Assembly (NCBI GenBank): GCA_016235595.1
Contig: JACRJX010000048.1
Span: 124,001 to 188,000, forward strand
Reading direction: 5' to 3'
DNA: 64,000 nt
DNA from: Verrucomicrobiota bacterium
GTDB lineage: Bacteria > Verrucomicrobiota > Verrucomicrobiia > CAIQCK01
The notes under the pieces were generated by a model, which did no database searches, had not been told where the DNA came from, and saw only the letters and a list, made by a program, of their open reading frames with translations. The position numbers were made by a program, and so were the translations under genes. Positions 41,613-50,042 of the stretch are shown one piece after another; the first letter of the stretch is position 1; each line of letters opens with the position of its first letter.

Positions 41613-42638
41613 CTACGCTGCGCTCTTCTTCGCGCCGAAGAACATCCGCAACATCCAGGCCACCACGGCCAACATCACCACGAAGCAGATCAGGAACATC
41701 ACGAATGGCGACCATTGCGGCGCCACGCGCCATGAAGCCGGATCGAACTGCCCCGCGAGTTTCAGCAACCGCACCGTATGCCGGATGAAAACCATCCCCA
41801 TCAGCGACAGGAACAGCGTCGTGCCGGCGAGCCAGAAGCGTTTCTTGAAGAAGAAATGCAGCGATGCGAGCGAAAACACAATGGCTCCCGTCAACGCCCA
41901 GATGGCGGGCGAGCGCATGAATGCCGAAAGATGCTGTTCAAGCGACAGCAGATAGACCATTCCCGTGATGGCGGCAGCGACCATGCCTCCGATGAAGAAC
42001 CTTTTGCCGGTTGCGAACACCACCGCGTTGTCCTGTCCGAGCAGGCCGACGAAGAAGCCGCCGACCGTCAGCGCGCCAAGCACCATGTGCAGCCAGCGCA
42101 GCGCGTAATCGTCCACCGCCGGGTTCCAGACCCAGCCGGACGGGTCCTTGGCATAGAGATCTCGGACGAGACCCGGCTGTTCCGCCATCGAGAACACGGA
42201 GCTGTAAACCAGCGATACGTAAAACAGCCCGGCCAGCGCCAGCAATAACGCCAGTTCTCCCGTCCTGCCCGTCCGCTGCCCGGCGAACGACGCGCGATAG
42301 AGCGCGTAGTAAGCCACGATCACCGCCGCAATCACGCCGAGCCAGAACCAGCCGCTCACGATGGCCGCCGCATAGACCTGGCGCGGATAGACCAGTTGCA
42401 GGAACAGCAACGGCGCGACGCCGAGTGTCACGGTTGCCGCCGTTGCCGCGGGGAAGAGCCGCGTGAATTTCACTGCTGTCGCATCGTCCCATCGCTTCCG
42501 CATGCTCGACAGCAGTGTGATGATGACCCCGCCGAGCAGGAAGTTCATCGCCATGAAGTGCAGGGTCAGCGTGAGCAGGTGAAGCACGGTCACCAACCAG
42601 AGCGGCGCCGAGATGAATTGGTAGTCCGGGAGATTCAC
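41613..42638 (-). CDS. Polytopic subunit of a cytochrome bd-like complex
   Basis: 341 residues from a GTG at 42638 preceded by AGGAGG and overlapping the upstream stop (GTGA). About nine transmembrane helices. The first helix (TVLHLLTLTLHFMAMNFLLG) carries two His residues in the same spacing as the first helix of the partner protein, suggesting a haem ligand and common ancestry. It resembles a CydA-like half without the quinol loop. It ends with a basic tail. No Cys haem motif is present. With the upstream diheme protein it probably forms one membrane oxidoreductase. Confidence 0.65.
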   Translation of the reverse strand: MNLPDYQFISAPLWLVTVLHLLTLTLHFMAMNFLLGGVIITLLSSMRKRWDDATAVKFTRLFPAATAATVTLGVAPLLFLQLVYPRQVYAAAIVSGWFWLGVIAAVIVAYYALYRASFAGQRTGRTGELALLLALAGLFYVSLVYSSVFSMAEQPGLVRDLYAKDPSGWVWNPAVDDYALRWLHMVLGALTVGGFFVGLLGQDNAVVFATGKRFFIGGMVAAAITGMVYLLSLEQHLSAFMRSPAIWALTGAIVFSLASLHFFFKKRFWLAGTTLFLSLMGMVFIRHTVRLLKLAGQFDPASWRVAPQWSPFVMFLICFVVMLAVVAWMLRMFFGAKKSAA

Positions 42639-44146
42639 TTGGTTCCTCCTTTGCCGAGTGTCTGGAGAAATGCGACCAACGCCTTTCGTTCCGTGGCATC
42701 GCCAGTATAGGCGGGCATGCCCTCGCCCAGGTCGGCTGCCGTGTTGAGCATGTTGTTCAGGTCGTCGGCGGACTGGCCTGCGAACGATTTCGATTTGTCG
42801 CTCGCCGCGCCGATGACGTGGCACTTGCCGCAGCGAATCTCATAAGCTTTCCAGCCGAGTTCCACGCCCTGCAGTTTGCAGATTTCCGCCAGTGAACGCC
42901 TGTCAGTATGATGGCTCAGATAATCGGCGATCTTGTCCGCCTCCGCAGCCGTGCCGGGGAACGGCGGCATGTTGCCCCGGAGCTGATGCGTCGCAGAGAC
43001 GATCGCATTGATGAATGCGCGGTCGGCGCCGTCAAACGCCGGCTTGAGCGCTTTGTAGCCGTCAAGCGTGTGGCAGCTCCGGCAGGCGTGCCGGAACAAA
43101 TCCGCCCCGTCGTCGCCCGTCTTGTAGGCCATTTGCGCCAGACAGCCTTCCTTCTTGTAACGGTCCGCATGTGCCACCTCTACACCGTTGGCATAGATGT
43201 AGCCGGTGATGATGTAAGGCTTGCGGATGGATTCGCGGAACCACTCGAACGCGCCGAACCACGCCAACCCCAGCGCCATCAGCATTGCCGCCGCGCCGAA
43301 CCCGAACTTCCGCGGCGCGAGCAGGCCGAATATCACCAGTAGCGCGCCGATGCCCGCTGCCAGCCAGATCGAAACCTCCACGGAGAGAATCGGCGTCGGC
43401 ATGCTTTGCAGCGCCTTAGCTGTCACCGCCGCCGGGATCGCCTTCCAATACCAATATTGGCAGACCGCCGTTACCGCCAAGCCCGCAATGCCCCAGCCAG
43501 CCGAGTAGCGCACCGTCCGCGCTTTGAACTCGCCCGCCTCGCAGCGCGATGCCACCAACAGCGCGTAGAGACCCGCCAGCATCACGCAGACGCCTGTGCG
43601 CAACACCAGCGACGGCCAGAACGTCGGGTTGAAGAAACCGTCCCAAAAATCCCCCGTCGCCAGCCATTGTCCCGGCGTGAGCATGAATGTGATGATGCCG
43701 TTGATGATCAGCAGCGACATCCACGCCGCCACAAAGTAAATCCACCCGACGATGATGTGCGCGCGCGGCGCCATCGTCTTCCAGCCGTAGAAGTAGATCA
43801 TCGCCGCCGCGATCTCCACCACGAAGAACGTCCACTCGGTCGCCCATCCCCAGACGTAATTATGAATGAGCGCCTCCGTCGCCGTGGGTGACAGCAGGCC
43901 GATCACAAACCAGATGCCCACGCCCGTTACCGCGCCGGCCACCAGCGTCACCAGCACGAAGAACTTCGACAGATCTTCCAGGAATTTCAGCCGCCGCGTG
44001 TCCCCGGCCTTGCGCGCGAGTTGTTCACTCACCACCAGATACAGCCCGCCGCCGATGGCGAAATGCGATACGAACACATGGAAGACGGCGATCACCGCCA
44101 TCAACACACCGTAGCCCATCGGCTCATCCCAAAACGGATAATTCAT
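42635..44146 (-). CDS. CydA-like membrane protein fused to a diheme cytochrome c domain
   Basis: 503 residues from ATG 44146 after AGGAGG with six-base spacing. The N-terminal about 300 residues resemble cytochrome bd subunit I: FHVFVSHFAIGGGLYL (haem-ligand His region), then VTGVGIWFVIGLL and EWTFFVVEIAAAMIYFYGW with the conserved membrane Glu. The Q-loop is missing. Residues about 345-503 are two cytochrome c modules, CRSCH near 354 and CGKCH near 437, presumably periplasmic. It would pass electrons between quinol/haem b in the membrane and the c haems. Its direction and partner are unknown. A promoter at 44177-44205 precedes it. Confidence 0.75.
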   Translation of the reverse strand: MNYPFWDEPMGYGVLMAVIAVFHVFVSHFAIGGGLYLVVSEQLARKAGDTRRLKFLEDLSKFFVLVTLVAGAVTGVGIWFVIGLLSPTATEALIHNYVWGWATEWTFFVVEIAAAMIYFYGWKTMAPRAHIIVGWIYFVAAWMSLLIINGIITFMLTPGQWLATGDFWDGFFNPTFWPSLVLRTGVCVMLAGLYALLVASRCEAGEFKARTVRYSAGWGIAGLAVTAVCQYWYWKAIPAAVTAKALQSMPTPILSVEVSIWLAAGIGALLVIFGLLAPRKFGFGAAAMLMALGLAWFGAFEWFRESIRKPYIITGYIYANGVEVAHADRYKKEGCLAQMAYKTGDDGADLFRHACRSCHTLDGYKALKPAFDGADRAFINAIVSATHQLRGNMPPFPGTAAEADKIADYLSHHTDRRSLAEICKLQGVELGWKAYEIRCGKCHVIGAASDKSKSFAGQSADDLNNMLNTAADLGEGMPAYTGDATERKALVAFLQTLGKGGTK

Positions 44147-44176
44147 CGTCAACCTCCTCTGACAATTTCGTCTGCT

Positions 44177-44205
44177 ACCCTAGACGACCCATTTATTTAG
44201 CGCAA
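44177..44205 (-). promoter_or_regulatory. Promoter of the cytochrome gene pair
   Basis: On the minus strand TTGCGC (44205-44200) and TAGGGT (44182-44177) are 17 bases apart. The start codon is 31 bases after the -10 box. Confidence 0.5.
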
Positions 44206-44278
44206 GCAGACCAGCGGCATCATCGTGCCCGTGGTGCTGCAAACGACCGGGTTGGAATAGGGTTTCTGTGACAACACT

Positions 44279-44503
44279 TCAAAACGTCGTGATATCGCCG
44301 AAGTTGTCGGTGATTTCTCCGCGGTTGCCGGCTGTATCATACCGGTAAAGTTTCCCCGGTTCCTCCGTGCGCGCTGTTTTGTGCGCGCCGTCGCAGCGCG
44401 GCTGATTCTTCGACAACCCACACTGGCAAATCCAGACAGGCTGGCCGCCGGGAACGTCAATTTTCAGGGGGGCCGTCTGTGTGCGTTTCACAATGCGTGC
44501 CAT
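44279..44503 (-). CDS. CDGSH iron-sulfur domain protein
   Basis: 74 residues from the ATG at 44503 after GAGGAG. The full motif is C26-Q-C28 then eight residues to C37-D-G-A-H41, i.e. C-x-C-x2-S-x3-P-x-C-D-G-x-H, which binds a redox-active [2Fe-2S] cluster through three Cys and one His. Small stand-alone CDGSH proteins are cytoplasmic and probably act in redox or Fe-S handling. It has its own promoter and lies upstream of the cytochrome pair on the same strand, which may be more than coincidence. Confidence 0.9.
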   Translation of the reverse strand: MARIVKRTQTAPLKIDVPGGQPVWICQCGLSKNQPRCDGAHKTARTEEPGKLYRYDTAGNRGEITDNFGDITTF

Positions 44504-44538
44504 GATCTTGTTCTCCTCGTCCGTTGTTTCGTTTGTGC

Positions 44539-44566
44539 ACTCTAGCCTGTTTTTGTGGAACGTCAA
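44539..44566 (-). promoter_or_regulatory. Promoter of the CDGSH gene
   Basis: Minus strand TTGACG (44566-44561), 16-base spacer, TAGAGT (44544-44539). It is followed by a leader of about 30 bases with GAGGAG. Confidence 0.55.
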
Positions 44567-44624
44567 AATCCGGGGGAACAAAACGCTTCACGACCGCGGC
44601 ATTTTCTGCTAAACGCCCAAGTCA

Positions 44625-45659
44625 ATGGCTACACCCGAATCGATCACCAACGTTGAAACACTGGAGGATGTGCTCAGCCAACCCACCGAGGGTGTCATCG
44701 AAACACTCGGCCGTCTCAAGGGTGACATCATCGTGCTTGGCGTCGCCGGCAAGATGGGACCCACGCTGGCTCGTATGGCGCGGCGGGCGTCGGAGGCGGC
44801 GGGTGTGCGCCGGCGCGTCATTGGCGTGGCGCGGTTCTCGGAGGCGCGGCAACAAACCGAACTTCAGGCCCACGGCGTCGAGACGATCCGCTGCGATTTG
44901 CTCGATGAGGCGGCCGTGGCCGCGCTGCCTGACGCGCCCAACGTCGTCTTCATGGCTGGCATGAAGTTCGGCTCCACCGGGCAGGAAGCATTGACGTGGG
45001 CGATGAACTGCCATCTGCCCGCCATCGTCAGCAAGAGATACCCGCGCAGCCGCATCGTCGCGTTTTCCACCGGCAACATCTATGGCCTCGTGCCTGTGGC
45101 GGGTGGCGGCTCGCTCGAAACGGACGCCCCCAATCCCCTCGGTGACTACGCGATGAGTTGTCTGGGCCGCGAGCGAATCTTCGAGCACTTCAGCCGGCGG
45201 TTGGGCATCCCGATGGCGATGATCCGGCTCAACTATGCCTGCGAGTTGCGCTATGGCGTGCTGGTGGATGTGGCACGGCGCGTGTGGGCTGGCGAGACCG
45301 TGGACTGCGCGATGGGCCATTTGAACACCATCTGGCAGACCGACGCGAACGCGATGACATTGCAGGCTTTCGATCATGTGGCGACACCTCCCCGTCTGCT
45401 GAACGTGACCGGGCCGGAAGTGTTGAACGTCCGCGACATGGCCACCCGGTTCGGCGCGTTGATGAACAAACACGTCGCCTTCAGCGGTTCGGAAGCGCCC
45501 ACGGCGCTGCTGGCCAACGCGACGCTGGCTCAGCGGTTGTTTGGCCCGCCGCGCGTCAGCGTCGAACAGATGCTCCGCTGGATAGCCGACTGGGTGATGC
45601 GTGGCGGGACGAGTCTCGGCAAGCCGACCCATTTTGAATCCAGAGACGGAAAGTTTTAA
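44625..45659 (+). CDS. NAD(P)-dependent epimerase/dehydratase-like SDR
   Basis: 344 residues. The dinucleotide-binding part is IIVLGVAGKMGPTLARMARR (GxxGxxG-like, G39-G43 region), followed by NVVFMAGMKFGS and SRIVAFSTGNIYGLV. The active-site loop has YAMSCLGRE where YxxxK would be expected, so Lys is not conserved at that place. It ends in a normal substrate-binding half. Coupled four bases ahead of the DapA-like gene, and the pair seems to be a conserved functional unit in related bacteria as far as I recall. Substrate unknown. Confidence 0.72.
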   Translation: MATPESITNVETLEDVLSQPTEGVIETLGRLKGDIIVLGVAGKMGPTLARMARRASEAAGVRRRVIGVARFSEARQQTELQAHGVETIRCDLLDEAAVAALPDAPNVVFMAGMKFGSTGQEALTWAMNCHLPAIVSKRYPRSRIVAFSTGNIYGLVPVAGGGSLETDAPNPLGDYAMSCLGRERIFEHFSRRLGIPMAMIRLNYACELRYGVLVDVARRVWAGETVDCAMGHLNTIWQTDANAMTLQAFDHVATPPRLLNVTGPEVLNVRDMATRFGALMNKHVAFSGSEAPTALLANATLAQRLFGPPRVSVEQMLRWIADWVMRGGTSLGKPTHFESRDGKF

Positions 45660-45663
45660 CGAC

Positions 45664-46734
45664 ATGACAGCGTCAATGAATCCCTCCATCCGGGCCGCAC
45701 TGCAACGCGGCGTGGTCATTCCCGCGTGTCCCTTGGCGTTGACAGCGCGGCGCACGCTCGACGAGCGCCGGCAGAGGGCGCTGCTGCGCTACTACAACGC
45801 GGTGGGCGCGGGCGGCGTCGCCGTCGGCGTTCATACCACGCAGTTTGCCATTCGCGATCCGAAGATTGGATTGTTCGAGCCGGTGCTGAAACTTGCCGCC
45901 GAAGAAATGAGCCTCGCTGACGCGCAACGCCGCGAGCCTCTCATCCGGGTCGCCGGCATTTGCGGTCGCACGCAACAAGCGGTGGCGGAAGCGGCGCTTG
46001 CGAGGCGGCTGGGGTATCACACCGGCTTGTTGAGCCTTGCCGCGATGAAGGATGCAAGCGACGACGAGTTGATCGCGCACAGCCAAGCGGTGGCAGAAGT
46101 TATTCCGGTGGTGGGGTTTTATCTGCAAGCCGCCGTTGGCGGGCGGGCACTGCCGTATTCATTCTGGCGGCGATTCGCGGAGATCGAGAACGTCGTGGCT
46201 ATCAAGATGGCGCCCTTCAACCGCTACCACACTGTGGATGTGATGCGCGCCGTCGCCGAGGCGGGCCGCCATGACATCGCGCTCTACACAGGCAACGACG
46301 ACAACATCGTGATCGACCTGCTGACGCCTTACCGGTTCTCTGTTGGCGAAACCATCGTCGAGCGGCGCATCGTTGGCGGGCTGCTCGGTCACTGGGCGGT
46401 CTGGACGCGCAAGGCGGTGGAACTGTTGGAGGAATGCCATCGGGTCGTTCGCGGCGGCGGCGCGGTCCCTGCGGAGTTGTTGCGGCGCAACATCGAGGTC
46501 ACGGACAGCAACGCCGCCTTCTTCGACGCCGCCAACGGCTTTGCCGGCTGCATCGCCGGCTTGCACGAAGTCTTGCGCCGCCAGGGGGTGCTGGAAGGAC
46601 TGTGGTGCCTTGACCCGCACGAAACGCTCAGTCCCGGCCAGGCAGCCGAGATTGACCGCGTCTATCGCGCCTATCCGCACCTGAACGACGACAACTTCGT
46701 GCGCGAACACCGGGACGCGTGGCTGCGCGGTTGA
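45664..46734 (+). CDS. DapA (dihydrodipicolinate synthase)-superfamily aldolase-like protein
   Basis: 356 residues from ATG 45664, four bases after the SDR stop. A TIM barrel with PACPLALTARRTLDERRQRA at the N-terminus (GVVxPxxTPF equivalent), GVHTTQF, and ENVVAIKMAPFNRY, where Lys of the VxxIK motif is the Schiff-base residue. The length is longer than the usual 290-300 owing to C-terminal additions. It probably is a class I aldolase acting on a sugar acid or keto acid together with the SDR. The substrate cannot be read. Confidence 0.75.
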   Translation: MTASMNPSIRAALQRGVVIPACPLALTARRTLDERRQRALLRYYNAVGAGGVAVGVHTTQFAIRDPKIGLFEPVLKLAAEEMSLADAQRREPLIRVAGICGRTQQAVAEAALARRLGYHTGLLSLAAMKDASDDELIAHSQAVAEVIPVVGFYLQAAVGGRALPYSFWRRFAEIENVVAIKMAPFNRYHTVDVMRAVAEAGRHDIALYTGNDDNIVIDLLTPYRFSVGETIVERRIVGGLLGHWAVWTRKAVELLEECHRVVRGGGAVPAELLRRNIEVTDSNAAFFDAANGFAGCIAGLHEVLRRQGVLEGLWCLDPHETLSPGQAAEIDRVYRAYPHLNDDNFVREHRDAWLRG

Positions 46735-46767
46735 GAATCACGACCGGCGCAGAGCGTGGCCGAGCCT

Positions 46768-48036
46768 TCAGTGCATCGCGAGTAACACTGCCACGCCGAC
46801 AACGGTCGTGACGATGGTGATGGGGATGCCGAGGCGGGCGTAGTCCCAGAAGCCGACCTCGATGTGCGGTTTGGCGGATTCGACGACGATGATGTTCGCG
46901 ACGGAGCCGAGGAGGGTCAGGTTGCCGGCGAATGTCGTGCTGAGCGCGAGCACCTTCCACATCAACTCCGGCTCGACGAAGTTCTTCATCCACTGGCCGG
47001 CGACAAGCACGAACGGGACGTTGGAGAAAATGTTGGAGCCGGCCACCGAGAACCACGTCAGGTTCCACGCCTGCGCAGTTGCCGTCCCGCCGAAGACGCC
47101 GCGGAGTGACTGGTATATCTCCTCCGGCAGGCGCGTCTCTCGCAAACCTTCGACGACAACAAAGAGCGCTGCGAAGAACAACAGGAGATGCCAGTCCACC
47201 AGCTTCAGCACTTGGTGCGTGTCCACGCGCGCCAGCACCATCGCCACCGATGCGCCCGCCAGCGCGATCCACGCGACGTTCAACCCGAAATGCCGCTGGA
47301 TCGGCGCGTCAAAGAAGAATGCGATCGTCACCACCGCGAGACACGCCAGCGTCTTCACCAGCAACGGCCGATTGACCGGCGCGGGCGCAAGGTCCGCAAT
47401 CTCAATGCGCGCGCCCGCCAGCACGCGGCGGAATCCCCAGGAGAGGATGAAGTAGTCCAGCGTCAGGCAGATGAGGGCCGCTGGCGCGAGGTTCAGCAGG
47501 AATCGCGCATAGGGAATGCCGGAGAAACTGCCGATGATCATGTTCTGCGGATTGCCCGTGAGGGTCATGACACTGCCGATATTGGCGGACGTGGCCAGCG
47601 CCATCAGGTATGGCAGCAACGGCAGCCGCCCGCGCACAATCACCGCGACGACCAGTGGCGTCATCATCAGACAGATAGTGTCGTTGACCAGCAGCGCCGA
47701 GAGGATGCCCGACGCGAAGACCAGCATCAGCAACAGCCGTTGCGGCGTGCGCGCCCGCAACAAGATCCAATCGGAGGCCAGTTCGAAAAAACCGGCCAGT
47801 TGTAGATACGAGGACAGCAGCATCATGCCGAGCAGCAGCACGAGGGTGTTCCAATCCACGGCCCGGTAGACGTCCTCGATGCGCATGACGCCGAAGACCA
47901 CCATCGCCACCGCGCCGAGCAGCGCCGACGCCGGCCGGTTCAGCCGGAAGATCTTCAGCCTCCGCGTGCTGATCAGCGCGTAGGTCACCGCGAAGATCGC
48001 GATGGCGATCCAATAATGATGGGGCGCTGATGACAT
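46768..48036 (-). CDS. ArsB/NhaD-type anion transporter (IT superfamily)
   Basis: 422 residues from ATG 48036; the frame is open 5' of that but across a repeat array. Eleven or so transmembrane helices in two halves. Characteristic re-entrant motifs are LVNDTICLMMTPL and ANIGSVMTLTGNPQNMIIG in the first half, and SNIFSNVPFVLVA with LTLLGSVANIIVVE in the second. This is the pattern of ArsB/NhaD/CitM-like carriers. Substrate could be arsenite, dicarboxylate or sodium. No arsenic genes are near. Confidence 0.82.
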   Translation of the reverse strand: MSSAPHHYWIAIAIFAVTYALISTRRLKIFRLNRPASALLGAVAMVVFGVMRIEDVYRAVDWNTLVLLLGMMLLSSYLQLAGFFELASDWILLRARTPQRLLLMLVFASGILSALLVNDTICLMMTPLVVAVIVRGRLPLLPYLMALATSANIGSVMTLTGNPQNMIIGSFSGIPYARFLLNLAPAALICLTLDYFILSWGFRRVLAGARIEIADLAPAPVNRPLLVKTLACLAVVTIAFFFDAPIQRHFGLNVAWIALAGASVAMVLARVDTHQVLKLVDWHLLLFFAALFVVVEGLRETRLPEEIYQSLRGVFGGTATAQAWNLTWFSVAGSNIFSNVPFVLVAGQWMKNFVEPELMWKVLALSTTFAGNLTLLGSVANIIVVESAKPHIEVGFWDYARLGIPITIVTTVVGVAVLLAMH

Positions 48037-48052
48037 GTTCTGAAGATTAGAA

Positions 48053-48080
48053 TCTCCAAGGGCCAAACTCCAAGCACCAA
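48053..48080 (+). repeat. Heptamer array (4 x 7 bp), nnnCCAA type
   Basis: Four perfect 7-base steps: TCTCCAA, GGGCCAA, ACTCCAA, GCACCAA, exactly 28 bases. It lies 17 bases upstream of the transporter start, with no four-helix gene beside it. Period and length equal those of the arrays at 7468 and 8761, although the heptamer sequence is different. Confidence 0.65.
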
Positions 48081-48118
48081 AGAAACTACAGATTTCACCC
48101 TCCAAACACGCCCGCCCC

Positions 48119-48147
48119 TTGTCTCGGCGGCGGTTGCGGGCTAGGAT
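48119..48147 (+). promoter_or_regulatory. Promoter of the FmdB gene, apparently leaderless
   Basis: TTGTCT (48119-48124), 17-base spacer, TAGGAT (48142-48147). The ATG at 48154 is six bases past the -10 box and no Shine-Dalgarno sequence exists between them. Confidence 0.5.
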
Positions 48148-48153
48148 TCTGCC

Positions 48154-48381
48154 ATGCCGATTTACGAATACGTCTGCAAACAGTGCAACAAACAGTTTGA
48201 GCTGTTGGTGCAAGGATCCACGACGCCGGAGTGTCCGTCGTGCAAGAGCAGGAAGTTGGAGAAACAGCTTTCGGTGTTCGCAGTGAGCAACAGTCCGGGA
48301 GGTTCTGGTGGCGGCGACCTGCCGGAAGCTTGCCGCTCATGCAGCAATCCCGGCGGCCCCGGAGCGTGCGGGATGCGATAG
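48154..48381 (+). CDS. FmdB-family zinc ribbon protein
   Basis: 75 residues. MPIYEYVCKQCNKQFELL followed by CPSCKSRKLEKQLSVFAV matches the FmdB regulatory/zinc-ribbon family: CxxC near residues 8-11 and CxxC near 28-31. The tail is Gly/Ser-rich with a further Cys group (ACRSCS and ACG). FmdB was first described as regulator of formamidase/amide genes, but most members are of unknown function. The tail is convergent with the TIGR03790 gene. Confidence 0.88.
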   Translation: MPIYEYVCKQCNKQFELLVQGSTTPECPSCKSRKLEKQLSVFAVSNSPGGSGGGDLPEACRSCSNPGGPGACGMR

Positions 48382-48407
48382 CGGCGCGGCGAGCCGGGGG
48401 AAACACG

Positions 48408-50033
48408 TCACTTCTTCTGGGAGCCGGCAGTAGGCGGGGGTGCCAATCGGCTGTAGTAGTTTAGTTTGCGCTTGTCGCCGAGGCTGGCGGCGAGGGTGGA
48501 CGCGCTTTTCACCAATGCCCTGCGGCCTTCATAGTTGGGGTATTTCCGAATCAGATGGTCGAGGATCGCGAGCGCATCAGCCGATTTGTTGAACTTGACC
48601 AGGAGATTGGCGAGGCTGTTCGAGACGCGGACGATGTCATGGATATCCCGGTAGGTGGCGCGGGCATGCTCGTAGGCCGTGACAGCTTCCTGTGCGTGCT
48701 GGGATTGAGCATAGAGATCGCCGAGCTTCTCATCGAGAATCGGGCTGGGTAGCACCGTGTTCTTCTGCGCCAGGTAGCCGATGGCTTCCGATTCCTTGCC
48801 GGCGATGATGAGGGTGTTGGCCTTTCGCAGATACGCCCACGCGCGGTCAGGATGGCGCACGGCTTCGAGACGGTTAACTTGTTCGTCGGCTGCAAACGGA
48901 AACGGCCGGTAGAGCGGGTCGCCGACAACGGTCTGCTGCCAGGAGAGCGCCGGCGTGGCGGCGTAGGCCGATTCGGCGAAGTTGTGGCCACCGAAAAGCC
49001 GCTCGAAGAAAATCTGCGAGTTGAGGACGAGTTGGAGATAAGGCTCATAGACATTGCCGACGGCGGCGCCGGCACCGCGAGCCAGACACGGGCCGACCCA
49101 TCCGGAGTTCATCGTGTCTGCACTGAAGGAATGGATGTGGTGGACGATGGCGCCCGGGCGGAAACGGAAGTCCGGCAGGCCCACGGCGCCCGCCAATTGG
49201 CTCGCATACCAGCCGGCATAGATCGCCACCTCCGTCATGGGATAGTCGGCAGGGAAAACCTCCTCTTTCTCGTCGAGCACGGACTCGACACCCGCGCGGC
49301 GCGCGATTTCGTGCGCGGCGCGAAAGTAATCGTCCGCAACCTTGTATCCTGGATCCTGGCTGCCGCGGGTGTCGAAGTAAGCGCGCCCGAGCAAACCGGT
49401 GGTCTCGGCGGCCAGCGCCCGATCCACCAACGCGCGGGCCACGGCGACATTCGGCCCGTCCAACCGCGCCACCATCATCATGCGCCGGCTTGCAGGCGGG
49501 AAGAACTCCATTTTGTAGAACGGATTGCCGCGCGGTCCGGTCAGCGTGATATGGCCCGATGGCAGCGTGGTTAGTTCGCTGTCCACGGCGGCTTCATTGC
49601 GGCGGAACAGCGGCCGCATTGACTCAGCCGCCTTCTCTTGCAGTGTCGGATCCGCGGCGATCTTCAGCGGCACGCCCCAGCAGAGCACCAGCAGCCAGCA
49701 ATCGTTGCGTTTGGCCTCGCCGCGCTCACCGCGCACAAGCCAGCCACGCTCCTCCAGATGCCGCTCGATCGGGTCTCGCAGTGAATCGTTGAACTGCTGG
49801 CGCGTGATCTCCATCGTCTGGGGACAGTTCACCAGGAAGATGCGGTTGGTGGCGATGCTGCGGCGTTCGGCATAGTAACGCGCCAAGGCGACAGAGTCGG
49901 GAAGGGTTTTGTTGGCAACGATGAGCAACCGCTCCGTCCAGTCCTCCGCAGCACGCGCCGTCCAGGGCAGAAGCGCAAGGCTCAACGCGAGCAGCAGGAA
50001 GCACCGGTGTCGGCAAGTCGTGAGGGAAGACAT
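48408..50033 (-). CDS. TIGR03790 family secreted protein with C-terminal TPR-like repeats
   Basis: 541 residues. Signal peptide about 1-28 (CFLLLALSLALLPWTARAA). The TIGR03790 core includes ERLLIVANKTLPDSVALARYY (quoted partly), CWGVPLKIA, MMMVARLDGP, the VLDEKEEVF region, and HSFSADTMNSGWVGP near residues 305-320, followed by DPLYRPF. The family is widespread in Verrucomicrobia, Planctomycetes and Acidobacteria and has no assigned activity. The last about 130 residues are TPR-like (AWAYLRKANTLIIAG and further helical repeats). It probably functions in the periplasm. ATG 50033 is adjacent to the phosphodiesterase-like gene. Confidence 0.85.
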   Translation of the reverse strand: MSSLTTCRHRCFLLLALSLALLPWTARAAEDWTERLLIVANKTLPDSVALARYYAERRSIATNRIFLVNCPQTMEITRQQFNDSLRDPIERHLEERGWLVRGERGEAKRNDCWLLVLCWGVPLKIAADPTLQEKAAESMRPLFRRNEAAVDSELTTLPSGHITLTGPRGNPFYKMEFFPPASRRMMMVARLDGPNVAVARALVDRALAAETTGLLGRAYFDTRGSQDPGYKVADDYFRAAHEIARRAGVESVLDEKEEVFPADYPMTEVAIYAGWYASQLAGAVGLPDFRFRPGAIVHHIHSFSADTMNSGWVGPCLARGAGAAVGNVYEPYLQLVLNSQIFFERLFGGHNFAESAYAATPALSWQQTVVGDPLYRPFPFAADEQVNRLEAVRHPDRAWAYLRKANTLIIAGKESEAIGYLAQKNTVLPSPILDEKLGDLYAQSQHAQEAVTAYEHARATYRDIHDIVRVSNSLANLLVKFNKSADALAILDHLIRKYPNYEGRRALVKSASTLAASLGDKRKLNYYSRLAPPPTAGSQKK

Positions 50034-50042
50034 GGCGTTCGT

